Part shown: positions 42,650 through 54,689 of the stretch, piece by piece | Position numbering within the stretch: position 1 is the first letter of the stretch | How the letters are laid out: each line of letters begins with the position of its first letter | NCBI GenBank assembly: GCA_030998225.1 | Contig: JAPYXD010000608.1 | Coordinates: 6,726,501 to 6,790,500 of the forward strand | Source of the DNA: Diplolepis rosae | Taxonomy: Eukaryota > Arthropoda > Insecta > Hymenoptera > Diplolepididae | DNA: 64,000 bases | Direction of reading: 5' to 3' | The notes under the pieces: generated by a model | The model's database searches: none | Told to the model about the DNA's origin: nothing | Seen by the model: only the letters and a program-made list of their open reading frames with translations | Made by a program: the position numbers and the translations under genes

Positions 42650-43450
42650 GTACGTCTAATAGATGATCTTGTGTTACTTGGGCAAGATCAACTTTTTTTC
42701 GCGGGTTAATGGAACCTAAAATGTCTAACTACTTCTGGAATTTTTATTTTACTTTTATCACATTTCACTTATAAAGCTTCGGGTTTCTGGGAAACGTAAT
42801 TTTACATTTGTAAACGAGTAAATAAATTAAACCTACCTTTTGAAGAGAATAACGCAGATCCAAACAATCCGAACTTTTGCGCGGCATCAAATGTCGATCC
42901 AACAACGTAGCTAACCACAAATATATCGGCATGCGAGTCTGCATGTTGCACGATCCGCGTAACTCGAAACGCGCTTGCGCAGATGAATTTCGTATCACCT
43001 ATATGAATTTTAGTATACAGAAACTACGAAATTCATATACGTAAAAGAAACTTAGTGTACACTTGAAAAATTTAGTATACATATAACTTCGCAAAAGAAA
43101 TTTAGTATACCTGAGTATATTAAAATTACCAACTGTAGTAAATTTAGTAATCATATAGGAAATTTAATATACCCCTGTATACTAAAATTGCAAACATTTC
43201 TAACAGTGTATACTAAAATTGTAAACATTTCTAGCAGTTAACTGAATCAAAATACTTTTCAGGAAACTTTATTACATGCTAATGAACATTTCTCCCGCTC
43301 AAAATTTGGACTGATTAAAATTCTATCGATAAAAAACCGATTGAACATTTTTTAGCATAATTTCAAAATTGCTTGACAAAAAAGTTAATAAATTTCATGT
43401 GTTTAAAAAAAAAAATTTTAATAGTCCGTTATTTTCAGAACACTATGAAG
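42650..43450. repeat. Right arm of large inverted repeat
   Basis: Inverted mate of 35507-36885. The block TATACTAAAATTG(C/T)AAACATTTCTA is duplicated in tandem at 43180-43235, absent from the left arm. Confidence 0.7.
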
Positions 43451-45364
43451 ACTTACCTCTCCCATTATCATGTAAAAATATTCAAAACGTTGTCTTTAAG
43501 AGCGAGTTGAAGACAAAATGTTAATAACATTTTCTTTTCAAAAATATCTATTTCCTACAATGTGGTAAGTTTCAAAATTTGATATTCCAAAAACTGATTT
43601 TTAAGGCAGTCGAGGCCATCTCAAACGGTCCGAAACGCCGTGACAAATTTTTATGCGGGGTTATAGAATCGGGTGGCTCAATTATAGTTTTATCATTTAT
43701 TTCTATGAGTATCACTTTTTTCTAAACTTCAGTTTGCCGCCCATAATTTTCCCAACTTTTAATGGCAATGAGTATTCTTGTAATATATTTTTTGTAAAAC
43801 ACGCACTAACGAAGTACTTTAAGTCCCTGTAGAGCCGTAGCAAGGACGTCCATTTACGACCGGCGTATTCATATTTTATTTGTTTTAGTCCTTAGGTCCT
43901 ACTTTTGTTCCTTACGTCCGGTAAACAGATGTGACAATATGGGTTACATTTTTCCAATCTGTTCCAGTGCCACGCAGCCTACGTTTTTGACATGGTTAGT
44001 ATTCATATTTATACTTATAATTGATATAAGTTCTTTTGGATGTCTTTCGCAAAAAAAACAATTTTTTATATTGCAATGGCAAATTGAATAAGTTTTTCCA
44101 TTATATCTTAGCTTAACATAAAACTTTTGTGAATATGAATAGTATGATAACAAACTTTACAACCAAAAGTTTCTCCGTACATAATTTTTGAGACGTAAGA
44201 TTTTTTAAATTTAAATTTCCCAAGACAACGCGAATGCTTGGATAAAAAAACATAATATGATGAAACTATCATCTTTAATTTATAAAATAAGTTGTGATGA
44301 ATATGTGTAAGTGATGAATGATCTCATTTATTTATTTAAAAATAGTTCTTGAGATCATGCATTTTAATTCGTACATGATTATATGCTTTTATATTCTTAT
44401 AAAATGTTCATTATGACCGTATGAAAGTATAATTAAGTTTTTATAGGTGACAAGCTTTTCTTTGGGTTCAAATGGGATATTTACTGATATTAAACAATTT
44501 TTAATTTTCAAATTTTAATAAATTTTTAAAAATTTTGGTTGAGGTTTGAACAAAGAATTTTTTTATATGAAGGCTGTCAAAGATTAAAGGATTTTACAAT
44601 GCAATTTTTTACAAATCTGAAAATTTAGAAAAATGAATGTGAGTACTTAGATTCGATAGCTTGGAAGGTTTTAGCTATTCAAATATTTTTTAGTTTTGGA
44701 AAACACTAAACATTTATTTCAAAGATCTTTTCACCCTGAGTAAAGTTTTTTTACATCTTAAATCAATTCGAAGATGAATTGTAATTTGTTTACATTAATA
44801 ATTAGCTAGAAAGCTATCGTATTAATAGTTAAACATTTTAATCTCTCAAAATGTTTTTACTTCCACGCGGAAAAGAATGTTCTTCGAAATTTAGTGAACT
44901 ATTTCTAGATTAGCGAATACAGACGATCATTGTGGATAGTTTTATATAACTTCTCAAACGCTTTAGAAACACTCAAGAAAATTTTTATAGTTTTTAAAGT
45001 GAACCCCGATTTAAAAACGTTCAATAATTTTTAGAGAAAAATTTAAGAAAGAATGTTTAACAGGTTCATAGGAATTAAATTGGAAGTATTGAGAAATTAA
45101 ATTCGAGGTATCGAGTGTTTGTGAACCCTTTGTATTATAAGAATTAGAGGATTAGAGAACAGACAGAAATATTGTTAGTCGAAAGCTTAGTGATGCATTA
45201 GTTATGAATAGATAGTATTCGAACCCACCGCGATTAAGAATAATTTTAATTTCGTCTATACAAGCAAATATACGTGTACTGATGAGTGTGTATAATAGTG
45301 AGTTGGTGTGTACTAAAAAGTAAATAAAGTGTTTAATAATAATAATTAAAAGAAAACTGATCTA
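43451..45364. other. Non-coding region
   Basis: About 60 bases to 43530 may still pair with 35230-35264. Otherwise A+T-rich without recognised genes; a 69-codon minus frame at 43944-44153 has no family resemblance. Confidence 0.4.
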
Positions 45365-45760
45365 ACCAACTAGTCTACACAGGCGTCCGACATCGCCTAC
45401 AATCGCCTAGTGGCACTGCCTTGCGGCTGTAATGATTTCCAATTAATTAAATGAGTTTAAAATTATTGGCATAATCGGAGGATCACAAGTCGCGTACCAG
45501 ATAGGATACGTTGCCGACAGGTGTCCTCGTGAACAATTTCAAACTCTTATATCGCAAATAAATGGAAATTAATTCAAATATTTAAGGAATTGGAAAATCT
45601 TTCTGTGGAAAAAAAGACGCCTTCGACTGCGCTGGGATTCGAGCCCAGGTCTTTCGATTGCCGGTCGACTGCTCTGACCACTGAGCTACACAGGCGTCAG
45701 ACATCTCCTTCTCCACAGGAAGACCTCTTTATATCGCCTTGTGGCATTGCCCAGTCTAAA
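45365..45760 (-). repeat. tRNA-derived SINE, full unit plus start of a second
   Basis: Leftward. The head GCCTGTGTAGCTCAGTGGTC (A box) and GGGCTCGAATCCC (B box) lie at 45622-45698; then TTTTTCCACAGAAAGATTT, TTTGCGATATAAGAGTTTG, GAGGACACCTGTCGGCAACG and the tail. After the tail comes ATCATTACAGCC...GGCAGTGCCACTAGGCGAT and another ACGCCTGTGTAG head start, showing head-to-tail arrangement. Confidence 0.78.
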
Positions 45761-46262
45761 GCGTCTTTTTTTCGACAGAAAGATTTCAAATTCTTTAAAT
45801 TTGAATTCATTTTCATTATTTGGAATATAAGAGTTTTAAATTGTCTACGAGGACACCTGTCGGCAACGTATCCTATCTGATACGCGACTAGTGATCCTCC
45901 GATAATGTAGGCAGTGACAGAAATGTCGAACTCATTTCATTAAATTGCAATCATTACAGCCGTGAGGCAGTGCCACTAGGCTATAGAAGGAGGTTTTCCT
46001 GTGGAGTAGGAGATGTCGGACGCCTGTATAGCTCAGTGGTCAGAGCAGTCGACCGGCCATCGAAAGACCTGGGCTCGAATCCCAGCGCAGTTCAAAGCGT
46101 CTTTTTCCACAGAAAGATTTCAAATTCTTTAAATATTTGAATTCATTTGAATTTATTGCGATTATCTACGAGGACACCTTTCGGCAACGTATCCTATCTG
46201 ATACTCGACTAGTGATCCTCTGATAATGTAGGCAGTGTCAAAAATTTTAAACTCATTTAGTA
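45761..46262 (+). repeat. tRNA-derived SINE tail plus a full downstream unit
   Basis: A truncated unit tail (45761-45925) is joined through TGCAATCATTACAGCC and GGCAGTGCCACTAGGC to a complete unit whose tRNA-like head is at 46015-46093 and whose tail ends near 46250. Confidence 0.78.
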
Positions 46263-46279
46263 TATATATATATATATTA
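46258..46279. repeat. (TA)n microsatellite
   Basis: About ten TA dinucleotides directly after the SINE tail. Confidence 0.85.
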
Positions 46280-47837
46280 GCTCATTATATGCTACAACAG
46301 AGACGGTTTTAACTTTCATTAAACTATCCTTTGTGTCCGCTAATATAGAAGGAGTTTTCTAAACTTCAAAGAACTTTTTTTCCGTTAATGTTTTATTCTA
46401 GCTGGACCTGATTTTGAAAATTAAATGTTAGATACAAATATTTTATTATTTCTAAACCAGAAAAACTTCTGATATTCCACTCAATTTTTCACACACCCAT
46501 TATCCTATTTGTCAATTGAGAGTTCTCAGTGTAAGTATTGCAGAAATGGTTATAAATATTGCTATACATGTGTGAATGAGAACGCATAAGTGCTGGCACA
46601 TTTAATTGTCGAGATCGTACGGAAATTCACACCTTTTGAGCATCACAAATCACGCAACTTCCACTTTAACGTGCTTTTGGAACATTCATCCGAAAAAGGG
46701 TGCATTTTTAAACTTCTATGACTCTTGGCACTGTATTTATGTCCAGAGCACAACTTCCTGAAGTGTCTTGTGAAATAAGTGAATCTTCTGATGGCATTTC
46801 ACCCGCAGTTCTCATGTCATCTCTCACGCGTTCTACCTGAGAAAAAAAATGTATGTCCTTCTAATATTTACTTTTCGGTGAAATTTATTTATCTTTATAG
46901 AACTAATACGAATACTGTTGCGAGATTAAGAGACTTATGACCCACCTGTCGCAAGACTCTTAACAGATTCAATCCGGCGACTTTTTTTAGATCGAGTACA
47001 CTCCACTTTCCACTTCGAAGAAGCTCCGCAAACAATTCTGGATACCTTGAAACGTCCTCCAGGCCTCGAGGTGTCCTATGTGAAACAAAAAGACGATATA
47101 AATACTGAATATATCAGGAGAACTTCTTTAAAATCTTGAGGCTTCTTAAAAATTGTCGAAATTTTCATTTACTAGTCATAAGTTTCGCATTCAATGAAAA
47201 TTTCTTTATTTTTCATATGTTTTGTACGAAACATTTTCATTTCTAATAAAATTCATTTAATGTTAATTTAATTTAATTCAATGGAAATTTCTTTAGTAAT
47301 TATGTATATTTGTTAGAAAAATCACGAGTGGTTATGATACGGATTTCTATATACTGAAAAGAGATAGATGTGATGGAGTTATTGCAGAATAATGATTTAA
47401 AATTGATAGAAATCATTGATGAGAAAAGTAAACGCTCATTTATGTTCTTAAAAACTTATGTCTTAATGATCATAATATTCCTTCAGTGTATTTAGAATTA
47501 CTTCTTTGTTTTTCACTCAAGCTTTTTAAATTCAATTGATATTATGGAAATTTAAATAGCAAAAGTCTTGATAATTGTATTACACAAAATATAAAAAATT
47601 TATACAGGATTTAGAATTTCTCAATGTTTTAGTAACGACACTGTTAAATTCTTATAAGCGCGCTGAATAACACAGGCCCACAAAAAGAAAAAAGTGGTCT
47701 GCGCGATTGATAGGACCATGATATTTCTATGTATTTTCGCTCCCTGAAACCGAATCTGAACTCCGATTAACTCCTCCACATCTGGATTTCTCTTTACAGT
47801 CAAAAAAGTGTATGTATGTGTTTGCTGTTTATGTACA
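46280..47837. other. Non-coding region
   Basis: No recognised gene or repeat; short random frames only. Confidence 0.4.
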
Positions 47838-48545
47838 TTCTGTCAAAAAATTATCGGGAATTGATCATTCAAAAAGCGTGCTTAAATAGATTGTCAAAAA
47901 CCTTTTTTACGCTAAGTTGGCACCACTGTCTTCTATACTGACGTGGAGTTTGAGCGCGATCTGTCATTTAGTTTGTTAACAGTGCTCGATGTTGTCAGTT
48001 TACCTCAAGTGTGTTTCGCAATTTTTCCAATGGATAAAAATAGTGAACAAAGAATTTGTCTCAAATTTTGCAATGCAAATGGAAAAGAATATTATTTGAG
48101 CGTTATGAAGCGTTTGAGAGAGAAAACTCGGCGAAAAAGGGCTGATTTGTCGAAAGAAAATCCATGAATTTTGCACCACGATAACGTACTATCTCAAGGC
48201 TATCATTGTGAATGAATTTCTGGCCAAAAACTCAATGAGTATCATCGAACAACCACCGTATTCACCTGATATGGCTCCGGCCGACTTTTTCCTCTTTCCA
48301 AAGAATCAAATTACCACTTCGAGGCTCCCGTTTTCAACCGATTGAAGACATAAAAGAGAATTCGTGGCGAGAACTGAAGTCGATTCCGGAAAATGCGTTT
48401 AAAAAATGTTGTGATGATTGGATTATTCGTTAGCAAAAGTGTATTATTTCGGGAGGGGCCTACTTTGAAGGCAATAAAATAAATATGGATGAATAATAAA
48501 TAGTTTGTGTTTTATTGACCAATTCTTGGTACTTTTTTTATACTC
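47838..48545 (+). mobile_element. Internally deleted mariner
   Basis: The N-terminus MDKNSEQRICLKFC (ATG 48030) is joined directly to the C-terminal region: LREKTRRKRADL, a degenerate LHHDN box near 48172, SIIEQPPYSPDMAPADFFLF in a shifted frame, and GGAYFEGNKI-like end at about 48480. Imperfect ends around GGAATTGATCA (left) and TGACCAATTCTTGG (right) fit TIRs. Roughly the middle half of the transposase is missing. Confidence 0.65.
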
Positions 48546-48950
48546 AACAGGACCATACTACTGCTGGTTGGTCACACGTCCTATGCTCGCAGTTTATCGA
48601 ACTGCCGGCCGAAGCTTTTCGGGCGTCAGTGATACACTTATACATTTTACGTGAACCCAATTACGTATATTAATGCCTTGTCGTCCTCGATCACGCTTTA
48701 TCAAACACTTCATTACTCTCTATGCAAAGTTCATGATCATTAAGGTTGGTGAATTAAGTACTCATGAATTTCATTTTACTAAACTAGGAGTTAACAGATG
48801 TTGAAATGTGCTTGTGTCACAAGTTAACTCAACAGAGTCAAGTAAAATTGTTTAAACTCATTATCTTCGTGTAATAATATATTAATATAATATACTTTAG
48901 TCTCATTTAATATGAGTATTTCCAATTATGAAAGTGATGGTCAACTTGGA

Positions 48951-49270
48951 AGGATAAAAACTATTAGAAAATAAACTGCGGCACGTCAAAAGCTATTTAG
49001 AGAGCGGTCTAAACAGAATAAATTGATAAATAAAGAGGTTAGTAATAAAATTACTACTTTCCATAGAAAATCGATTTATCTCTCTTTTTAGTTATTCAAT
49101 AATAAATGCATAATAAAAATTAACAAGCCGCTCGCATGCGCATTGAAACGTGTTGAAACGCGCTAATCTCGAAATTGTTACGAAATTTGGTGTCGCTCAA
49201 GCAAGATTATTTTATCAACTCAGTAAGTTGGCTCAGTTTTTAATTGCTGTATATACCAATAATGTTTAAA
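48951..49270 (+). repeat. Dispersed repeat, direct mate at 60512-60770
   Basis: Shares AAAACTATTAGA, AACTGCGGCACGTCAAAAGC, GAGCGGTCTAAACA and later CGAAATTGT(T/C)ACGAAAT, GTGTCGCTC with 60512-60770 in the same order. At 60.5 kb a short frame reads LKTIREQTAARQKLFRQRS, so a decayed gene end is possible. Confidence 0.6.
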
Positions 49271-49681
49271 ATAAATACATTAAGTCTACATTTAAAAAAA
49301 AATATATATAAAAATTTGGGAAAGAAAATTACAAGTAAGATAATACATTTTTGAGAAATTTGACATTTTGTTAAAGATAAGGTAATGAACAAATAGAGTG
49401 AAAGTTCTTAGCAATATGCAATTAAATATTCGAATGCCTTGAAAATGCATGATGTGAGAAAGATCAGGAGAAAACAATGTGAATGCTACCTCAGTAATTG
49501 ATAATAAATGCCATCGACATATGTTTACTGAAATAAATAAATTTCATACATCATCTACATGTTTCAAATTAACTCATCCCAATGCCTACGTTTCAAATGA
49601 TGCCTACGTTTCATATGTTGCCTTTGTTTTACAATTCATGTTTTTCACAATATTAACAACAATAAAAGGGCAGAAAAAAAA

Positions 49682-49800
49682 CTAAACCTGCTTGGACTGG
49701 GGGGGGGGGGGGGGGTGAAACTTCTTAGACAAAATGATGAGAAAAAACCTGCTTGGACCAGGCGGGGTCAGTAAAACTTCTTAGGCGGAATGACGAGAAA
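49682..49800. repeat. Tandem duplication with a 17-G run
   Basis: Two units of about 60 bases: ACCTGCTTGGAC, then G-rich, then AAACTTCTTAG...GA(T/C)GAGAAAAAA. In the first unit the G-rich part is a run of 17 G (49699-49715), in the second CAGGCGGGGTC. Confidence 0.8.
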
Positions 49801-49924
49801 AAAGCTTATAAAAGAAGGACAAAAAAAACTAACAAACACGGAAAATCACGGAAATCTACGAAAATCGTCTAACTTTGCATAAAAATAAATTACTAATTTA
49901 CAATAATAAAGATTAATTTAAGGA

Positions 49925-50225
49925 ATTTGAAATATTTCTGTGGAAAAAAAGACGTATTCGACTACGCTGGGATTCGAGACCAGGTCTTTCGATTGCCGGT
50001 CGACTGCTCTAACCACTGAGCTACACAGGCATCCGACATCTCCTTCTCCACAGGGAGACCTCCTTCTATCGCCTAGTGGCACTGCCTCACTGCTGTAATG
50101 ATTGCAATTTAATGAAATGAGTTCGACATTTCTGTCACTGCCTACATTATCGGAGGATCACTAGTCGCGTATCAGATAGGATACGTTGCCGACAGGTGTC
50201 CTCGTAGACAATTTCAAACTCTTAT
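49925..50225 (-). repeat. tRNA-derived SINE, head followed by a second unit's tail region
   Basis: Leftward. The head with B box and A box (49956-50035) is preceded (to the right) by TGCCACTAGGCGATAGAAGG and the tail of another unit (ACTAGTGATCCTCCGATAAT to GCGATATAAGAG) at 50110-50225, again in head-to-tail order. Confidence 0.75.
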
Positions 50226-50412
50226 ATCGCAATAAATGCGCGTCTTTTTTCCACAGAAAGATTTAAAATTCTTTAAATTTGAATTTAATTTGCATTTATT
50301 GCGATATAATAGTTTTAAATTGTCCACGAGGACACGTGTCGGCAACGTATCCTATTTGATACGCGACTAGTGATCCTCCGATAATGTAGAAACTGCCAAA
50401 AATTTTAAACTT
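50226..50412 (+). repeat. tRNA-derived SINE tail, opposite orientation
   Basis: GCGTCTTTTTTCCACAG through TTGCGATATAATAG, GAGGACACGTGTCGGCAACG and ACTAGTGATCCTCCGATAAT; abuts the leftward copy at TTATATCGCAATAAATGC, giving an inverted pair. Confidence 0.75.
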
Positions 50413-50899
50413 AACTAACTATTTTGTAACAAAGATTAATACCTCTCCAATTTATATAAATATTTTCATTGTTTAGTACTATTTGATTTAAAAATTTGAT
50501 ATGTTTTCATTAAACCTATTTTATGATATAGAAATTTAATAATTTCTATTATTATTGATCCTTGGCGTCCGAGGATAATGATGATTCATATAGGTGGAAT
50601 ATCAATGATGCAGTAGGAAAAACGACATTTTCCGACTAAAACTTTCATTATTAGGTCCAATGTTTCGAAATCAGAATGTATTTTCTCATCAGAGATAAGA
50701 TTTTTACATAACTGATTGGAAAAATATCATTTTCGAACTGAGTTTTCTAAAATATTATTTGTTCAGTTAGAACATTATTTGAAACATTGAAGTCATTCAT
50801 AATATTAAAATTCAATTTGAATTATAATTGTTCAAAGTAGGTCACAAAGATAAAATAAAGTTTTAACTTATTGTGTGCTTAAGAATAATGCTGGAGTCT
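50413..50899. other. Non-coding region
   Basis: A+T-rich; nothing recognised. Confidence 0.4.
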
Positions 50900-52168
50900 C
50901 TAACCTAAATCGCTGCTCGGTTTGGCATCTACATCCAGGTCGAGGATCTCCATCTGGCTTTTTGGCGAGAGTTGGCAGACTTCTCCGGTGTTCTCCCCCG
51001 CTTGCTGTAGAGCTTCACCAAATTTTGCCCCATTTTCGGCCGTTGCTTCTAATTCAAGTAGTACATCACCTTGACTCGTTTTCTTCATGACTCTGATGAT
51101 GTCCGAGGAGCCCTCTAGCTTCATCTTAGCTTTTATAATGCTAACTACAGTACAGTCGGAAAGTATTAGAAGAAGATAAAAAAAGTTGTTTTTGTCAGTT
51201 TATCGTATCATTTATTAAAATATTATTCACATATTCGCGGTAGTTTTGTACGTTCAATGTAGCTTCATGATTTGAAGATATTCTTAATGCATTTTACTGA
51301 AATTTTCATTAAAATTTATAAGGAAACAGTGAATATGTTACTTCAAGTGATTTTCTTGAAAATGTCCACCTTTTGCTTTAATGACTGCAGCGCACAATTT
51401 TAGCATTCTTTCCATGAGTTTTTGAAGTGTTTGAGGTGGAATATTATTCCACGTTTCGTTCAAACAATCCCAGAGACCAGGAAGGCTTGTTGGCTTTAGA
51501 TTTCTTACACGTCGGTCCAATTCTTCCCACAATAGCTCGATGGGATTTAAATCGGGGGATTAAGTCGGCCATTCCATTACATTAAGGTCACCTGCGACTT
51601 TTTTCCGTTCCAAATAAGAAGTACGAAGTTTTGATGTGTGTTTCGGATCGTTATCATATTGGAAAATGAATCCACGACCAATTAAATTGATGCCAGATGG
51701 TATTGCATGGCGTTGGAGTATACTGTGATACTGCTCTTTTTTCATAATTTCTTCAATTTTTTTAAGTTGACCAACGCCAGCGTGGCTGAAACAGCCCCAA
51801 ACAATTACTCAGTCACTGCCATGTTTTACAGTTGGCCCGATACAATCTGGTTTGAATCTTTCATTGACTTTTCTGCGAACATATTGACGCCGATGGCTAC
51901 CGAAAAGTTCGAATTTTGATTCGTCTGTCCATATAACTGATTTCGACTGATCAATCGTCCAGTCAACATGTTCTTGAGCGAATTTCAGTGTTTTTTGTTC
52001 ATTTACTAGCCGTAGAAGTGACTTTCTGACAGCAATGCGTCCAATCATACCTTTTTCTTTAAGTCGGCCTTTGACTGTCGTGAGCAATATTGGTGAATCC
52101 AAGTCTTCATTGATTTCAGCACGAATTTCTGATGCAGATTTCTGTCGATTGCCCTTACTTGTTGCATA

Positions 52169-53422
52169 CAAGGTGCGTTCCAAAATAAACGAGACTGAGC
52201 TAAAATAGAAACGACAGGAGCTTTGTTCTGATAAATTCGAGTTTATTTATTCAAAATAGTCCCCTCCGGCCTCGATACACTGTTTTGCGCGATCCAAAAG
52301 CTTTTCGAAAGAGTGTTTCAGGTCATTGACCGGAATATCCTTCAGGATGTCGGTACAAGCCTTTTGGATGGTCTCTACGGAAGCAAAACGTTTTCCTTTC
52401 ATGGCCAAATGCAATTTTCCGAATAGGTAGAAGTCACAGGGAGCCATATCAGGCGAATGCGGTGAGTGATTGATGGTTAAATTCGATTTCTAGTCAAAAA
52501 ATCAGTCACAAGAGTGAATCGATGAGATGGTGCATTATCATGCAATAAGCGCCAGCTTCCTCCTTCGCGGTATTCAGGCCGAATTCGACGAATGCGATGC
52601 AACAAACGCTTCAAAACGCCAAGATAGAAAATTGCATTGACGGTTTGGCCCGTTGGTACGAACTCCTTGTGAACAATTCCCTTGGAATCGTAAAAACAAA
52701 TGAGTATCGATTTGATTTTTTAATTCTCCAAACGCGATTTTTTGGGTGGTGGCTCGTCTGGGGCCTTCCATTCGGCACTTTGACGCTTGGTTTCGGGTTC
52801 ATACTGGAAACACCACGTTTCATCACCAGTTACAATGTTGTAAAGGAAGTTCTCGTCATCAGTTAACTTGTGGGGAACAAAACGTGCACAGACCTTTCGT
52901 AATCCCAAATGATCGGTTAAAATGCGATAAATCGGTGTTTTGGAGATATTCAATTCCGATTTCATGAATTTCAAAGATCATTTCGACTCATTTTTGATAA
53001 ATTCACGCACAATTTTGATGGAGTTTTCGGTGATCACTGATTTTGGGCGGCCCCTATGTTCATAGTCATTAAGTTCTCACGACCATCTCTGAAACATGTA
53101 AACCACTCATGAACGCTGGCACGAGATAGACAATCATCGCCATAAACTTTTTTCATCAATTGAAATGTTCCGGTAAACGTTTTACCGATTTTAAAACAAA
53201 ATTTGATATTAGCTCTTTGTTTCAAACTCATTTTTGTACCGATGACACAAACACACTGACACTTTAGACGCAATAACTTCGCTTCCACTGAACCGAATGT
53301 CATGAAACTGTTACTGGAAGTCAGGGAGGCATATAACTTTCCAACACACTACCAAATTCACAGATGGCGCCACCAAAAAAATTTTTATGATAAAAGTCTC
53401 GTTTATTTTGGAACGCACCTTG
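52169..53422 (-). mobile_element. mariner element inserted in the Tc1
   Basis: 1254 bp, TIR CAAGGTGCGTTCCAAAATAA and complement, TA duplicated at 52167-52168 and 53423-53424. It contains a near full-length but frame-broken mariner transposase. Confidence 0.88.
52247..53231 (-). pseudogene. mariner transposase (DD34D), degenerate
   Basis: Start MSLKQRANIKFCFKIGKTF, then VHEWFTCFRDGREN, KFMKSELNISKTPIYRILTD, VTGDETWCFQYEP (first Asp), LLHDNAPSHR (second Asp) and MAPCDFYLFGKLHLAMKGKR (third Asp). The C-terminus is GGDYFE. Three or four stops/frameshifts (about 53035, 52980, 52720, 52500) inactivate it. Complete in extent, so it was inserted whole and then decayed. Confidence 0.8.
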
Positions 53423-54689
53423 TATATTTTGTTGTCGATTCTTTGATTTGTCTTTAATGGTCGACCAGATCGTTTACTGTTAGTATTTTGTCCAGTTTCC
53501 CGGTATCTTGTTACGGCCGTATGAACAGAACACAAAGATATTTTCAATATTTTGGCTATTTCTCGATAGTTTTTGGCTGTTTTTTCCAAAATAATGATTT
53601 GGGCCCGTTTCTCGACAGATATTTCCTTTAGCCTGACCATTTTCAATCTGAAAAAACACAATTCTGAGGCCATTCCAACGAAAAAGCGGGGATAATTATG
53701 CATAAACGCAAGGACTGTCAATTTAACAGACTTACAGTTTTTTATGGCGCTTCAATACACCAGACACGATAATACCATCTTTTTTTTGTTTAAATGATTG
53801 GCATGTAATCTATTAAACCGCAGACGAATCGATTTTTGTGCGAAAAACAACTGAAAACCCAATGCGGCAGTTTTGGAGACTTTTCACGATTTTCGGCCAT
53901 AGGCTGTTTTCTTATAAATTTTGATGGAAATTTCAGTAAAATGCATTAAAAATGTCTTCAAATCATAAAGCTACGTTGAACGTACAAAACTACTGCAAAT
54001 ATGTGAATAATATTTTAATAAATGATACGATAAACTGACAAAAACAACTTTTTTATCTTGTTCTAATAGTTTCCGAATGTACTGTATTTCTTCATAGTTT
54101 TTGGTTTTTGGTTGTTCCGGTATAACCAAAGTGACGAGCAGGGTATGACCTGTCTGTGCATCGGTTACTTTTCCCCTGGTTTTTTTCAGAGTGCTCCTGC
54201 TAATATCCTGAAGTTTAAGCTTACTTAACAGCGCTGCAAGACCACTTTTTATGCAGCTATCCAAGCTTGACCTATTTCTCGTCTTTTCTTCCATACCTTC
54301 TACTTCCGCCCTAATTTTGGAGAGGAGTTTTTCGTCAACAGCTTCCAGGTCCTTGCATTTCTCCTCGAGTTCTTTTAGTTCTTTCTTGCTGTGGGTCGAA
54401 GTCACTTTTTCTGCCTCCTCTGCTTTGTGTATAATATTTGGTTTGTCCATTTTTAGTCCCACTATTAGCTAGGGAAGTATTCAGTCCGTCCCTGCAGAGC
54501 CCCGAATGTAGGGATAAGGTCTCAATAGTCTAGGAGGTGACCTGGTTACCTAGAGATACCGTGTAAGGCGCCACTCCCTGGTGCCATGCAGCCCTGGGAA
54601 CGGTAGTTAACACCTTGGCTTAGGGGTTATTCCTTCGGGATCATCCCTGGAAAATTACCCGCAACTGTTTATTCAATTTCGCCCACAAT

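Larger units (their letters stand above)
51338..53640 (-). pseudogene. Tc1 transposase, interrupted
   Basis: Starts MVRLKEISVEKRAQIIILEK with a helix-turn-helix (YREIAKILKISLCSVHTAV) and a GRPL linker. It is cut by the mariner at 53423 and resumes at 52166 with ATSKGNRQKSASEIRAEI. Catalytic boxes: VIWTDESKFELFG and, after stops near 51805 and 51568, SPDLNPIELLWEELDRR (DD34E type). It ends with KAKGGHFQENHLK. Removal of the mariner restores a continuous frame at the insertion codon, but other stops remain. Confidence 0.8.
51147..54084 (-). mobile_element. Tc1-type transposon, split by a mariner
   Basis: TIRs of about 180-200 bp (left 51147 to about 51330, right about 53917 to 54084), ends CAGTACAGTCGGAAAG and CTTTCCGAATGTACTG-like complement with mismatches. 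TA duplicated at 51145-51146 and 54085-54086. Without the mariner it is about 1.68 kb, the usual Tc1 size. It contains a leftward transposase. Confidence 0.85.
50900..54462 (-). pseudogene. Gag-like ORF1 of a second R1-clade family, split by nested transposons
   Basis: The N-terminal part 54085-54462 (start MDKPNII or an upstream Met) is a charged coiled coil (KELKELEEKCKDLEAVDEK) with RGKVTDAQTGHTLLVTLVIP. The frame is interrupted at the TA 54085-54086 by a Tc1 element and resumes at 51146 with KLEGSSDIIRVMKKTSQGD, LELEATAENGAKFGEAL and EILDLDVDAKPSS, ending at TAG 50900. The part after the junction is typical of R1/TRAS-type Gag proteins before their zinc knuckles, which are missing. Upstream 54463-54680 is G+C-richer and looks like the 5' leader. 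Confidence 0.7.

Noticed and set aside
43944..44153. Small cysteine-containing minus-strand frame
   Set aside because: No start context, no recognised spacing of zinc ligands and no second copy; probably chance.
46015..46093. Possible functional tRNA gene (A and B boxes present)
   Set aside because: The acceptor arms do not pair properly, the position before the anticodon is C instead of U, and the same segment recurs in several copies joined to a common tail; it is a SINE head.
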